Of a stretch of 64,000 bases of DNA, positions 36,852 through 45,039 are shown piece after piece. The number at the start of each line of letters is the position of its first letter. Position 1 is the stretch's first letter. The notes under the pieces are model-generated. The model saw nothing but the letters and a program-made list of their open reading frames with translations, was not told the DNA's origin and made no database searches. The position numbers were made by a program, and so were the translations under genes. Source of the DNA: Methanococcoides sp. EBM-47 (GTDB lineage: Archaea > Halobacteriota > Methanosarcinia > Methanosarcinales > Methanosarcinaceae); NCBI GenBank assembly GCA_001896725.1, contig MPPA01000052.1, forward strand, positions 151,263 through 215,262, written 5' to 3'.

Positions 36852-37288
36852 TCATAAAGACCTTTTACTCGTTGCTTAATCCTTCTGTTAAAAAGTTCGT
36901 GATGAACGTGCTGGGATCAGAAGGGTTTGCTTATGATATAGAGAAGGACCTGGACCTAGATAACATTTCAACAAATTACCTTGAAGACGGAGGCATCTTT
37001 TATGTGGCTTTCATAAAGGGTAGAATTATCGGCACTTGCGCTGTGAAAAAGATAAGTGAGGAAAAATGTGAGATCAAGAGACTTTATGTTAATAAGGATC
37101 TCAGAAGAGTAGGAATTGGCTCTGAGCTCCTGAGGAAATCTCTGGAATTCGCAAGGGAGCATTATAATACAGTGATCCTGAAGACCGCTACTTCTCAGCG
37201 GCCAGCCATTGCTTTATATCTAAAGACCGGTTTTTGTGTGATAAAAGAAGACAAAGGGATCATATATCTTACTATGGACCTGTGCTGA
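36848..37288 (+). CDS. GNAT family N-acetyltransferase
   Basis: A 146-residue acetyltransferase. The acetyl-CoA loop is RRVGIGSELLRKSLEFA near residue 80, preceded by the strand CEIKRLYVNKDL. Start TTG at 36848 overlaps the amidohydrolase stop (TTGA), with GGGAG about 10 bases upstream; an ATG at 36902 would remove the first strand. The pairing with an M20 deacylase suggests acylation and deacylation of the same type of small molecule. Substrate unknown. Confidence 0.82.
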   Translation: MIIKTFYSLLNPSVKKFVMNVLGSEGFAYDIEKDLDLDNISTNYLEDGGIFYVAFIKGRIIGTCAVKKISEEKCEIKRLYVNKDLRRVGIGSELLRKSLEFAREHYNTVILKTATSQRPAIALYLKTGFCVIKEDKGIIYLTMDLC

Positions 37289-37293
37289 ACAGT

Positions 37294-37746
37294 TCATTCT
37301 ACAGTTTTGATCAATGCTATCTCATCACAGTCCGGAAACTTGGGGCAATTTATGCAACCACTCCACACTTTATGGGGTAATGTCGCTTTGTCCACCCTTA
37401 CAAATCCATGTTTTTCGAAAAATTGCGGTACGTATGTAAGCGTAAATATCTTCTTTATATATAATTCGTATGCATCGCTTATACAGGCCTTAAGCAACTG
37501 AGAACCTATTCCCTGCCTTGCATATTCAGGCTTGACAGCGAACGAAAGTATTTCTGCAAGGTCCTCCCATACCACCTGCAGGGCGCAGCAACCTATAATC
37601 TCTCCATCCTTCTCATATACATAGAAACTACGGATATGCTGATACAGCTCATTATATGAGCGAGGAAGCATCTTCTCCTGTTTTGCATATGTATTGATGA
37701 TGTTCTTCATTGCTTCAACGTCTTTGACAGTGGCCTTACGGATCAT
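37294..37746 (-). CDS. ArgA-like GNAT acetyltransferase with C-terminal Cys motif
   Basis: A 150-residue GNAT protein of the short ArgA type (COG1246). IRKATVKDVEAMKNIINTYA opens it, GCCALQVVWEDLAEI is the core strand pair, and EYARQGIGSQLLKACI the CoA loop. LTYVPQFFEKHGF is typical of short N-acetylglutamate synthases such as mycobacterial ArgA. A C-terminal CINCPKFPDCDE motif adds three cysteines that could bind metal; I recall it in several bacterial relatives. If it is an N-acetylglutamate synthase it would prime the arginine pathway next to ArgJ. The start at 37746 has AAGGAAA upstream. Confidence 0.8.
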   Translation of the reverse strand: MIRKATVKDVEAMKNIINTYAKQEKMLPRSYNELYQHIRSFYVYEKDGEIIGCCALQVVWEDLAEILSFAVKPEYARQGIGSQLLKACISDAYELYIKKIFTLTYVPQFFEKHGFVRVDKATLPHKVWSGCINCPKFPDCDEIALIKTVE

Positions 37747-37788
37747 TAGATGATTTTCCTTGGTATAAATCATATTAGAAAAAAGTAG

Positions 37789-37863
37789 CGAGCGTGAAGG
37801 GATTTGAACCCCTGGCTTGCAGCTTAGGAGGCTGCCGCCATATCCTGGCTAGGCCACACGCTC
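37789..37863 (-). tRNA. tRNA-Arg (anticodon CCU)
   Basis: The minus strand folds as a full cloverleaf: acceptor GAGCGTG/CACGCTC, D arm with TGGCCTAGCCAGG, anticodon stem GCAGC/GCTGC around loop CTCCTAA (anticodon CCT), and T arm with GGTTCAAAT. No CCA is encoded. It sits just upstream of the ArgA-like gene on the same strand. There is no intron. Confidence 0.95.
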
Positions 37864-38114
37864 TCTTTAACTTTCACTCACCTAATAGCATCCAATATCT
37901 TAAATCTATTGGTACTTATCGGACCGGTTAGTAGTTATCTGTTCCATTCTATATCTGATTTCTGTTTATCAGCAGATATAAACTGATCTTTATGCTGCTT
38001 ACCATGCATCAGCCCTAAAATGTTTATGTCCTAGAGGATTACTATATAATATGAACAGTAACATATCTGCCAGATACTAATCTAATATGATCTAATCTAT
38101 TACGGGGGTCAAGA

Positions 38115-38594
38115 ATGAGATCGAACTATCTGTTAATACTTATATCAATTGCAATGGCCATCTTGATATCAGGTTGTTCCTGCCAGCCAGAGATCGTCAA
38201 TAACGACTCTAATGACACAAGTGGAAATCAGACACCTTTCCCCGGGGTGAACAATGAAGAATTCATAACCGGCGTGGCACCTGTTAATGATGTACAGGTG
38301 CTTATACTGGAATCATTTCCTGTACAGGTGAATGTGGAAGCTATGGGTTATCTTCCTGATGGCTGTACAACCATTGGTAATACCACTATCAGAAAAGATA
38401 GCAACACATTCTATGTAGAAATAAGTACAATACGCCCCAGGGATGCCTTCTGTACGCAGGCACTGGTGCCCTTCACAAAGTCCGTGTCTCTTGATGTGTA
38501 TGGTCTGGAGAAAGGTATCTACAATGTGGATGTGAACGGCAAGACCGCATCTTTTGAATTGTCTGTTGATAATATCCTTCCGGACAATTCCTGA
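38115..38594 (+). CDS. Lipoprotein of unknown function
   Basis: A 159-residue secreted lipoprotein. The N-terminus has a hydrophobic signal and a lipobox ILISGC with C21 as the lipid-bearing residue. After a polar linker, the domain from about residue 55 (VQVLILESFPVQVNVEAMGY) looks beta-rich and has two cysteines (DGCTTIG, DAFCTQA) that may pair outside the cell. The C-terminal part (GLEKGIYNVDVNGKTASFEL) is like a small immunoglobulin-type domain. I do not recognise a functional family. GGGGGTCAAGA precedes the ATG. Confidence 0.82.
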   Translation: MRSNYLLILISIAMAILISGCSCQPEIVNNDSNDTSGNQTPFPGVNNEEFITGVAPVNDVQVLILESFPVQVNVEAMGYLPDGCTTIGNTTIRKDSNTFYVEISTIRPRDAFCTQALVPFTKSVSLDVYGLEKGIYNVDVNGKTASFELSVDNILPDNS

Positions 38595-38670
38595 AAATGT
38601 GGCCTTTGTAAGATGGCAATTTTCATTTACTTTTCGTGCTTACCACTGTGGTCGTTCAGATACAGCAGAG

Positions 38671-39570
38671 TTAGTTGTCTTCTATCGACAATTTTAGCTT
38701 TTCCATGAAATCCCTGTTCTGTACGACATTCATATGAATGCCCAGCATGTCAGGGGGGAATCCCAGAGCAAGCCCAAGAAGCTGAGAATAATGAAGCACA
38801 GGTATATTATAGTCTTTACCAAATACTTTTTCTATCTCCTGCTGGCCAGCGTCCAGTTGCATGTGGCAGAATGGACATGCATTGACTATGCAATCAACAC
38901 CTGCTTCCTTTATCTTTGATAATTTGTGTTCGGCCATTGCAAGGGACCTCTCTTTAAGGCCGGACCGCATACCTCCTCCTGCTCCACAGCATTCCATCTT
39001 ATCAGGGTGCTCAATACTTATGGAACCTGTAGCTTCCACAAGTTCATCAAAGAAACGTGGTCTTTCAAAACTGCCAAGTCCCCTGTCCCTAGAAGGTTTT
39101 ATGAGATGGCATCCGTAGTGAACTGCTACCCTTAGTCCAAGGGGTTTCTCTACAGCTTCCTTAATCTTTTCGGTTCCGACATCCGAATAGAGGAATTCTG
39201 CTATATGGCGTACATCTATTGTACCTTTGAACTGGCGATCTATCTCGCTCAGATATGCGTTTGTACTTATCCTCAGCTCGCCGTTCTCCTTCAATAAATG
39301 GTTTGCATCTGCCAAGGACCCAAAGCAACCATTGCATATGGTAAGAATGTCTCGCTGCATATCCTCTCCAAGTGTAAGATTACGCCCTGCTACTGCCAGC
39401 CAGGTAGGACTGTCAAATGAACGAAAAACACCTGGTGCAGGGCAGCAGGAAGCTTCGGGCAGATCAGTGCAGTCAATGTCCAGTTTTGCAAGACATAACT
39501 TGGTGGCCATCTCTATACCAGGATATCTGTTAGGGATGACGCATCCCAGAAAAAGGGTCAATGGTGTCAT
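38671..39570 (-). CDS. hdrB: Heterodisulfide reductase subunit B
   Basis: HdrB is the catalytic subunit of cytosolic CoB-CoM heterodisulfide reductase; it carries two noncubane [4Fe-4S] clusters bound by CCG motifs. In this 299-residue protein the first CCG domain includes the FLGCVIPNRYPG, CCPAPG and ICNGCFGSL segments. The second includes YGCHLIKPSR, ECCGAGGGMRSG near 193 and NACPFCHMQLD near 230. HdrC is encoded directly upstream with a 19-bp gap. No hdrA is nearby. An HdrC-HdrB order fits the soluble HdrA2C2B2 type of Methanosarcina, which is inference. Confidence 0.93.
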   Translation of the reverse strand: MTPLTLFLGCVIPNRYPGIEMATKLCLAKLDIDCTDLPEASCCPAPGVFRSFDSPTWLAVAGRNLTLGEDMQRDILTICNGCFGSLADANHLLKENGELRISTNAYLSEIDRQFKGTIDVRHIAEFLYSDVGTEKIKEAVEKPLGLRVAVHYGCHLIKPSRDRGLGSFERPRFFDELVEATGSISIEHPDKMECCGAGGGMRSGLKERSLAMAEHKLSKIKEAGVDCIVNACPFCHMQLDAGQQEIEKVFGKDYNIPVLHYSQLLGLALGFPPDMLGIHMNVVQNRDFMEKLKLSIEDN

Positions 39571-39589
39571 TTTTGTCTCCTGTCCATAA

Positions 39590-40078
39590 CTATTGGTCTA
39601 TGATATCTGCCAGCTTACAGACGTTAAGAAGCTTTTTGACCTCATTTAAGGCCTCAATGTCCTTATGTACTGTTTCAGGAAATCGTTCAAGTCCAAGTTC
39701 TTCTCTTTTCTTCATATTTGCTTCATCGATGGGTACAGCGTGCCCATATTCTAGAAGCAGCTTTATTACCTGCTTATGTTCAGGCAGTATAATGCCTTTG
39801 TGGGCTGCAATGGACCGGATCTTGAGTATAGCATCTACTATATCAATACAGCGTGGGCAGCGCTCTTGGCAGTTATAGCATGTGGTACACATCCAAAGCT
39901 CTTCATCCTCAAGCACATCCTGGGACCTTATAGCATGTCTGATAAGCCTGCGTACGTTCAGGCTGGTATGGCGACCGGAAGGACAGCTTCCGCTGCACAT
40001 CCCGCATTGCATGCACTTCAATATATCGATACCTGCTTCTTTAAGTTGTTCCTGTACATTGTTCTCTTTCATGATCAT
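39590..40078 (-). CDS. hdrC: Heterodisulfide reductase subunit C
   Basis: HdrC carries two [4Fe-4S] clusters that link HdrA to HdrB. The motifs are CMQCGMCSGSCPSGR near residue 20 and CTTCYNCQERCPRC near 60, followed by a helical C-terminal region. I give the ATG at 40078 (162 residues); an upstream ATG at about 40132 would add 18 residues (MDDWEQF...) with a GGGGAT site and cannot be excluded. It leads the hdrC-hdrB pair. Confidence 0.9.
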   Translation of the reverse strand: MIMKENNVQEQLKEAGIDILKCMQCGMCSGSCPSGRHTSLNVRRLIRHAIRSQDVLEDEELWMCTTCYNCQERCPRCIDIVDAILKIRSIAAHKGIILPEHKQVIKLLLEYGHAVPIDEANMKKREELGLERFPETVHKDIEALNEVKKLLNVCKLADIIDQ

Positions 40079-40225
40079 CTTTTCAGTAATGTAGTATTTC
40101 CTATTGCTTATAAACTGTTCCCAGTCATCCATACAGAGATCCCCGGCTACAAAAAAGTGGTAAAAGAAGAGATCATAGAATAATATCATCTTACTGCCGG
40201 ATCACTTGTATCTTTGTTCCGGGCA

Positions 40226-41554
40226 TCAAATGACGTTAAGGTATCGTTCTATCTCCCATTCATGTACCTGCTTTTTATATTCATCCCATTCTGCCCTTGC
40301 AAGCCTGAGAATATTGTCATGTACGTGTGTGCCCAATATTTTTTTTAACAGCTTGTCCTGCTCAAAGTAATTCGCACTCTCATTGAGGGTATCCGGAAGA
40401 CTTTCGATACCTCTTTCCATGCGCTCTTTGACACTTAGATCAAAAATATTATAATCTACAAAATATTTAGGAATGACTTTGTTCTGTATGCCCTCTAGTC
40501 CTGCTGCCAATATAGCAGCGAAAGTAAGATATGGGTTGCAGGATGGGTCAGGACTTCTCAGTTCCACACGAGTGCTGCTATCCCTTGCAACAGGTATACG
40601 CATGAGAGAACTACGATTAGCACCAGACCATGCAATGTATACAGGAGCCTCATATCCAGGGATGATCCTCTTGTATGAGTTCACAATGGGGTTGGCTATA
40701 CATGTGATAGCTTTGATATGGTTCAGAACACCGGCGATGAAATGCCTTGCCGTATCACTTATCTTCATCTCAGCATCCGGATCATAAAAAGCATTCCGAC
40801 CATCTTTTGATAAGGACAGGTTAACATGCATACCTGACCCATTGACAGTAGCTATTGGTTTTGGCATGAAGGTTGCATGTAATCCATTTATTTTAGCTAT
40901 CGTCCTGGCGACGTACTTGAACGTGACCACATTATCAGCCATGGTTAATGCGTCCCCATACTTGAAGTCGATCTCATATTGACCAAAAGCCACTTCGTGA
41001 TGGGAAGCTTCAATATCAAAATTAAGGTCCATAAGCGCCAGGACGATCTCACGCCTGATATTTTCAGCGATGTCAGTGGGTGAAAATTCAAAATAGCTTC
41101 CATGGTCATGAGGTATGGTCGTAGCCTTACCATTTTCTCTTTCGAAAAGGAAGAACTCCATCTCAGGTCCTACATTCAAAGTAAAACCCATCTCTGAAGC
41201 CATTTTTGTAACTTTTTTCAACACATAGCGGGGATCACCTTTGAAAGGTTCACCATTTGGCTGATGCACATCACAAATAATGCGTGCCACTTGCCCCTTA
41301 CTGTTATTCCAGGGGAGTAGTGCAAATGTAGTTACATCAGGTTTAAGCAGCATATCAGATTCGTATATCCTGATAAAGCCCTCTATAGAAGAGCCATCAA
41401 AGCTGATGCCTACGGTCAGAGCTTTTTTGATCTGGGTCACAGGTATTTCTACGTCTTTGATAACACCCTGTATATCTGTGAACTGTAGCCGTATGAACTT
41501 TACATTGTGTTCTTCAATAGCTTTTAGAACATCTGTTTCGTTCTTGATGATCAT
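40226..41554 (-). CDS. glnA: Glutamine synthetase, type I
   Basis: GlnA makes glutamine from glutamate, ammonia and ATP. The 442-residue protein is the type I-alpha length found in archaea and Gram-positive bacteria. Motifs: GISFDGSSIEGF near residue 48, GPEMEFFLFE near 128 (metal Glu), EASHHEVAFGQYEID near 182, NGSGMHVNLSL near 238, ANRSSLMRIP near 311 and RVELRSPDPSCNPYL near 328. The adenylylation loop of GSI-beta is absent, so control is more likely transcriptional or by protein partners. A GGTA-like dyad lies about 110 bp upstream. AGGAAATTC precedes the ATG. Confidence 0.96.
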   Translation of the reverse strand: MIIKNETDVLKAIEEHNVKFIRLQFTDIQGVIKDVEIPVTQIKKALTVGISFDGSSIEGFIRIYESDMLLKPDVTTFALLPWNNSKGQVARIICDVHQPNGEPFKGDPRYVLKKVTKMASEMGFTLNVGPEMEFFLFERENGKATTIPHDHGSYFEFSPTDIAENIRREIVLALMDLNFDIEASHHEVAFGQYEIDFKYGDALTMADNVVTFKYVARTIAKINGLHATFMPKPIATVNGSGMHVNLSLSKDGRNAFYDPDAEMKISDTARHFIAGVLNHIKAITCIANPIVNSYKRIIPGYEAPVYIAWSGANRSSLMRIPVARDSSTRVELRSPDPSCNPYLTFAAILAAGLEGIQNKVIPKYFVDYNIFDLSVKERMERGIESLPDTLNESANYFEQDKLLKKILGTHVHDNILRLARAEWDEYKKQVHEWEIERYLNVI

Positions 41555-41663
41555 TGAATTTCCTGTCCAGCAGCATGAACTGCAATTTCCTGAACTATAT
41601 TGACAGCTACATGAGATATATTATTCTTTCCGCTTTAAGACCCTCTGATATCCCATCTATGTT

Positions 41664-41678
41664 GGGTAATATTTATCC
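41664..41678 (-). promoter_or_regulatory. Candidate nitrogen-control dyad and TATA element upstream of glnA
   Basis: The minus strand reads GGATAAATATTACCC, an imperfect dyad with an AT-rich centre that may be the TATA box. NrpR operators in Methanosarcina are described as GGTA-N6-TACC. Here one half (TACC) matches and the other (GGAT) does not. It is a weak candidate for NrpR control. Confidence 0.3.
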
Positions 41679-41847
41679 TTTTTTAGAAAATCATATGCAT
41701 TTGATGCATCCTTTAACGAAAGTATAAACTATTTGACCTTTAAATCAAAATTAGAGTAAAATCTAATCGTAAAATATGTTGAGCAGGAATTATTATGGCT
41801 GTCCAGCATACATGAAGGTCATGGTTCGACCTTCAGGAAAGGTCATT

Positions 41848-42423
41848 TCATACCCATGAGATGTCTGGACCGTTCCTTGGTGGTGCCGCTACTATAGCAT
41901 CCCCATACCCAAAGATGATCGGGGCCACTACTTTATAATTTTCAGGGACCATAAGCTTCTGCAGCATTTCAGGATTGTCCTGAACAAAACACGCTGTGCC
42001 TATCCAGCAACTCCCAAGGCCCATAGAATGGGCTGCAAGCATCATATTCTGCGCACACATGGCACAATCAGATTCTACCGTAGGAGCTTTTGTGTCTCCC
42101 AGCACTATGACCAATACAGGAGCATTGTAAAAGATGTCAAATCCCTCTGATTTCAACATCTTCTTAAACTCTCTGGCAGTATCGATGTCCGCTTCCTCAA
42201 GCTGTTCCAGGAGACGAGGCTTGCAGTAAGTAGATATTTGTTTCATAATGGACTTATCCCTTATCACGACGAATTTCCATGGCTGTAGACCAAGACCAGT
42301 GGGTGCATGGATACCTGCGTCAATGATATTTTCTATTATCTTATCACTTACAGGTCTGTCAGTATAGCTCCGGACACTGCGCCTTGTTTTGATATTTGAT
42401 ATTATCGGCCCCTCTTCTGTCAT
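41848..42423 (-). CDS. Nitroreductase family flavoprotein
   Basis: A 191-residue FMN-dependent nitroreductase-fold protein. KTRRSVRSYTDRPVSDKII near residue 12 binds the FMN phosphate, GIHAPTGLGLQPWKFVVIRD near 37 and MGLGSCWIGTA near 134 complete the flavin site. The ATG overlaps the stop of the ferredoxin:thioredoxin reductase gene (ATGA), so it belongs to the redox cluster. The usual electron donor for this family is NAD(P)H; a thiol or ferredoxin donor is possible here but unproven. Confidence 0.9.
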   Translation of the reverse strand: MTEEGPIISNIKTRRSVRSYTDRPVSDKIIENIIDAGIHAPTGLGLQPWKFVVIRDKSIMKQISTYCKPRLLEQLEEADIDTAREFKKMLKSEGFDIFYNAPVLVIVLGDTKAPTVESDCAMCAQNMMLAAHSMGLGSCWIGTACFVQDNPEMLQKLMVPENYKVVAPIIFGYGDAIVAAPPRNGPDISWV

Positions 42424-42773
42424 ATCTTACCCTCCTTTTGCATCTGCTCGAACTCAGAGCGTGAGATCTGTATCAGCGTACTGGGATCATCAACGTCCTT
42501 ATGCACATACAGACCACACCAGCAACGTTTCATTGCATCGAAATGAGCTCTATGGAACGGGATGCAGGGGCATACGATCTTCATATCGATCTCCCGCTCT
42601 CCTGTAAGGCCCTGGCAAGGGCAGAAAGGATGCCCATGCTCCTTTTCAATAATAACTTCCTGCTCCAGTAAAAAGTCCACAATTTCAGCGTCTGGGCTGA
42701 ATTTGTATCCCAGTGGATCGATAACTCTTTGGAACATTTCCCTGAGCTTTTGCTTTCTTTTCTCCAAGTTCAT
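42420..42773 (-). CDS. Ferredoxin:thioredoxin reductase catalytic subunit
   Basis: A 117-residue FTR beta-type protein: it passes electrons from ferredoxin to a disulfide through a [4Fe-4S] cluster next to a redox-active cysteine pair. The conserved cysteines are in PFCPCQG near residue 51, VCPCIPFHR near 68 and RCWCGLY near 83. No variable (alpha) subunit is nearby, as in other archaeal FTR-like enzymes; one from Methanosarcina acetivorans has been characterised. GAGG lies upstream of the ATG. The glutaredoxin gene ends 12 bp before it, which makes that protein a plausible substrate. Confidence 0.93.
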   Translation of the reverse strand: MNLEKRKQKLREMFQRVIDPLGYKFSPDAEIVDFLLEQEVIIEKEHGHPFCPCQGLTGEREIDMKIVCPCIPFHRAHFDAMKRCWCGLYVHKDVDDPSTLIQISRSEFEQMQKEGKI

Positions 42774-42785
42774 GAGAGTGCCTCA

Positions 42786-43034
42786 TTATGATTCGAGCAA
42801 TTTCGTATATTTCTGAGGATTATAGCCCACTACAACATCATCACCAATTATCACAAATGGGAAAGCTATGGTTTCTCCATGTGCAGAACATACTTCTCTT
42901 ATCTTTTGTTGCTCCTCCTTGCTGACCTTGTCATATTCTACGAATTCAAAAGGAATGTTCTTCTCTTTAAAAAAACTCTTGGATTTCTTGCACCAGGGAC
43001 AGGTGCTCAGAGCATATATCACGACCATCTTCAT
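42786..43034 (-). CDS. Glutaredoxin-like protein (CPWC)
   Basis: An 82-residue glutaredoxin/NrdH-like protein. The redox site is STCPWCKKSK near residue 11, the cis-proline segment is AFPFVIIGDDVVVG near 57. It resembles methanoredoxin of Methanosarcina, a glutaredoxin-like enzyme that uses coenzyme M as reductant; I infer the same family. Its ATG overlaps the stop of the Rieske gene and the FTR gene follows after 12 bp, which argues for joint function in thiol redox control. Confidence 0.88.
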   Translation of the reverse strand: MKMVVIYALSTCPWCKKSKSFFKEKNIPFEFVEYDKVSKEEQQKIREVCSAHGETIAFPFVIIGDDVVVGYNPQKYTKLLES

Positions 43035-43357
43035 TGATTTTCACCTTCCATTTTCAAATATATCTTCCCGTCAGATAGCTTTAGTTCATAGACAGAAACT
43101 TTTATCTCCCTTGCATCAAGGAACTCACCGCTGCGGATATCAAATCTCCAGTCATGACATGGACATTTGATGATATAACCCTCAAGTTCACCCCTGGATA
43201 AAGGGCAGTCCATATGCACACATTTATTTGAGATAGCAAATATTTCATTGGCTTTTCGTATTAATGCTATCCTTTGCCCACCTATAACCAGAGCTTTCTT
43301 TTCACCATCTGCAAGTTCTGCCAGTTCAAGTGCATAGACCCAGTTTTCTTCAGACAT
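43031..43357 (-). CDS. Rieske [2Fe-2S] ferredoxin-type protein, copy 1
   Basis: A 108-residue soluble Rieske domain. The cluster ligands are in KCVHMDCPLSRG (C-x-H) near residue 46 and KCPCHDWRFD (C-x2-H) near 64. The basic motif follows the dioxygenase/nitrite-reductase ferredoxin type: no membrane helix and no extra disulfide cysteines of bc1-type proteins; the extra Cys in each motif are noted. It is related to the second copy 156 bp upstream. Partner enzymes are unknown; the glutaredoxin gene overlaps its stop codon. Confidence 0.9.
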   Translation of the reverse strand: MSEENWVYALELAELADGEKKALVIGGQRIALIRKANEIFAISNKCVHMDCPLSRGELEGYIIKCPCHDWRFDIRSGEFLDAREIKVSVYELKLSDGKIYLKMEGENQ

Positions 43358-43451
43358 GCGAACCTCTTTGGATTAGAGTATTGTAGACCTTATCCTTTTT
43401 TGTGACCACAATGATTGGCTTATCTGCTGCCTTGATCTTTTTGATCGTCAT
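43350..43451 (-). CDS. Possible 33-residue protein between the two Rieske genes
   Basis: An open frame from an ATG at 43451 runs to a TGA that overlaps the start of Rieske copy 1. The product opens MTIKKIKAADKPIIVVTKKD, is basic and has no cysteine. The 8-base overlap with the next gene is the type seen in real operons here, and the sequence looks protein-like. The ribosome-binding site is weak (GGAATAA). It is unrecognised and may also be a leader for translational coupling. Confidence 0.4.
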   Translation of the reverse strand: MTIKKIKAADKPIIVVTKKDKVYNTLIQRGSHV

Positions 43452-43513
43452 TTATTCCAGCTGGCACCTAATAGACACAGAGCACAAAGACAGGTCCTTC
43501 TTCCTGCAGGAAG

Positions 43514-43825
43514 TTAGATATAAATATATGTTCTCGCGTTTTTGATCATATTGTCATATACCTTTAGAGTAATATCCCTTGAGCCAAGATACTCACCGGT
43601 CTTAATATCATATCTCCAGCCATGACATGAACATCTCAGTATGTGACCCTCAAGAGCGCCAGTTGAAAGCGGACAAACCATATGCTTGCATTTGTTGGAC
43701 AGAGCATAGATCTTATCCTCTTTTTTTATCAGAAGCACGGACCTGTCTTTAATTTCTATGAGCTTCAAAGTGTGTTCTTTTAACTCCCCAACATTGAGAG
43801 CAAAGACCCATGACGGTTCAACCAT
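43514..43825 (-). CDS. Rieske [2Fe-2S] ferredoxin-type protein, copy 2
   Basis: A 103-residue Rieske domain with ligands in NKCKHMVCPLSTG near residue 45 and RCSCHGWRYD near 63. It parallels copy 1 in length and order (SNKC-KHM-CPLS-G-LEG, then I-TGEYLGSR) but is only partly identical, so the duplication is old. Copy 1 has D in place of V and G at the motif edges, which could tune redox potential. It is the first gene of the cluster. It ends in ARTYIYI without further domains. Confidence 0.9.
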   Translation of the reverse strand: MVEPSWVFALNVGELKEHTLKLIEIKDRSVLLIKKEDKIYALSNKCKHMVCPLSTGALEGHILRCSCHGWRYDIKTGEYLGSRDITLKVYDNMIKNARTYIYI

Positions 43826-44100
43826 TTTGTTGATCCCATATAAGCAGGGTTATAAAAATATAAATATTTATCGAAGCTCTTATACCGGCTTACTTATGGT
43901 CGCGATCTGGTGCATTCCCTACCCTTACTTCAATATCCAGCTTAGAGTTTATTTAGAATTTAAAAAAATATTGGGATGATTTTTAAATCCGATCTTTAAT
44001 AAATATATCTGAAGGAAGAAAACTTCGTAGGGTTGTATAATGCTCTTTTGAAGCATAGTAAAGGAATATTAGATAGGACATATGAATGATATGCCAGATC
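43826..44100. other. Spacer between the redox cluster and the membrane regulator
   Basis: AT-rich DNA with runs such as ATATAAATATTTA at about 43858-43870, on minus a likely TATA element for the Rieske cluster. No coding frame is supported. Confidence 0.4.
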
Positions 44101-45039
44101 TTAAGACTGTTGATCCTGTTCGACAAGAAGGATAACATTTCCTCTACCTCTTTTAAACTTCTGGATCATGCCCCTATTTTCAAGATCAAATAGCATGAGG
44201 CTTACTTTTGCTTCAGAGTATTTGAGCTTGCTCCTGAGGTCCTTTTGGGTCATACGTCCACCCTGGGCACGAATGATATCCAATATCTCCTGCAGATCAG
44301 TGGGCATTGGCCTCTTAGAAACGATGTCCAAAGGAACTGAACCCATAGTATTATCCGGCTCAGCTGCGATAAGATCAGTGGGACCATTTTTTTCCTTGGG
44401 ACCATTTTCATCGGACCTTTTTGATATGGTCTTAATTTTCTCAGAAGATGTTATGAGCTGTACAGGCTTAATTATAGGAAGTACTTTTTCCTCGGCCTTT
44501 TTTTGCTTTACCTTCTGTTTTTCTTTTCCAGAAATAATGTTTTTTCTTTCAGTTGAATGTTTTAACAAGAAAAACAGAACCAAAAGTATTAGAACTGTTA
44601 TAAGTATGGTTTTAGCAAAAGTAAAATTGTTCTGAACAGTGGCTGCATTGGTGGAATCTGTAGACCGATCTGAAGAAGGCGATCCATTAATAGAATATGG
44701 ATCTTGAGAATAATCCGGAAAAAGTAACAGATCGAGCACATATCTACCCTCGTCTGTAATGTTCACAAAACCCTCAGCATAATAAATAAGCCTGCTGTCC
44801 TCATAATAGCTTGCGTTTATCTTATAGTTCCCCTCTGGCAGTTCAAAGGAATAAGTACCATACTTACACACCATTGACTGTAAAGGAGTAGAGTTCACAT
44901 TTACAATTACATTTTCCAGAGGTTGAAATGTATTCCATTCATACACCACACCATGAATAGTAGCACTTGCACTTGCAGTCATTAGAAATGGAACGACTAA
45001 CAAAATGGCAAATATGATTCTACAGGAAAATGCCTTCAT
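44101..45039 (-). CDS. Membrane-tethered winged-helix regulator with extracytoplasmic domain
   Basis: A 312-residue protein with four parts. Residues 1-27 are a signal peptide. Residues 28-110 form an external carboxypeptidase-regulatory/Ig-like domain (GVVYEWNTFQPLENVIVNVN, GTYSFELPEGNYKI). Residues 141-159 are one membrane helix (ILITVLILLVLFFLL). A Lys/Glu-rich linker leads to a C-terminal winged helix at about 245-308 (LQEILDIIRAQGGRMTQKDL, ALFDLENRGMIQ-like wing). The layout suggests an external signal passed directly to DNA. Its ATG overlaps the stop of the lipoprotein gene (ATGA), so the lipoprotein is a likely sensory partner. Ligand and targets are unknown. Confidence 0.82.
   Translation of the reverse strand: MKAFSCRIIFAILLVVPFLMTASASATIHGVVYEWNTFQPLENVIVNVNSTPLQSMVCKYGTYSFELPEGNYKINASYYEDSRLIYYAEGFVNITDEGRYVLDLLLFPDYSQDPYSINGSPSSDRSTDSTNAATVQNNFTFAKTILITVLILLVLFFLLKHSTERKNIISGKEKQKVKQKKAEEKVLPIIKPVQLITSSEKIKTISKRSDENGPKEKNGPTDLIAAEPDNTMGSVPLDIVSKRPMPTDLQEILDIIRAQGGRMTQKDLRSKLKYSEAKVSLMLFDLENRGMIQKFKRGRGNVILLVEQDQQS

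Noticed and set aside
37789..37863. tRNA-Arg as an integration site
   Set aside because: No integrase, duplicated tRNA end or foreign-looking segment lies next to it.
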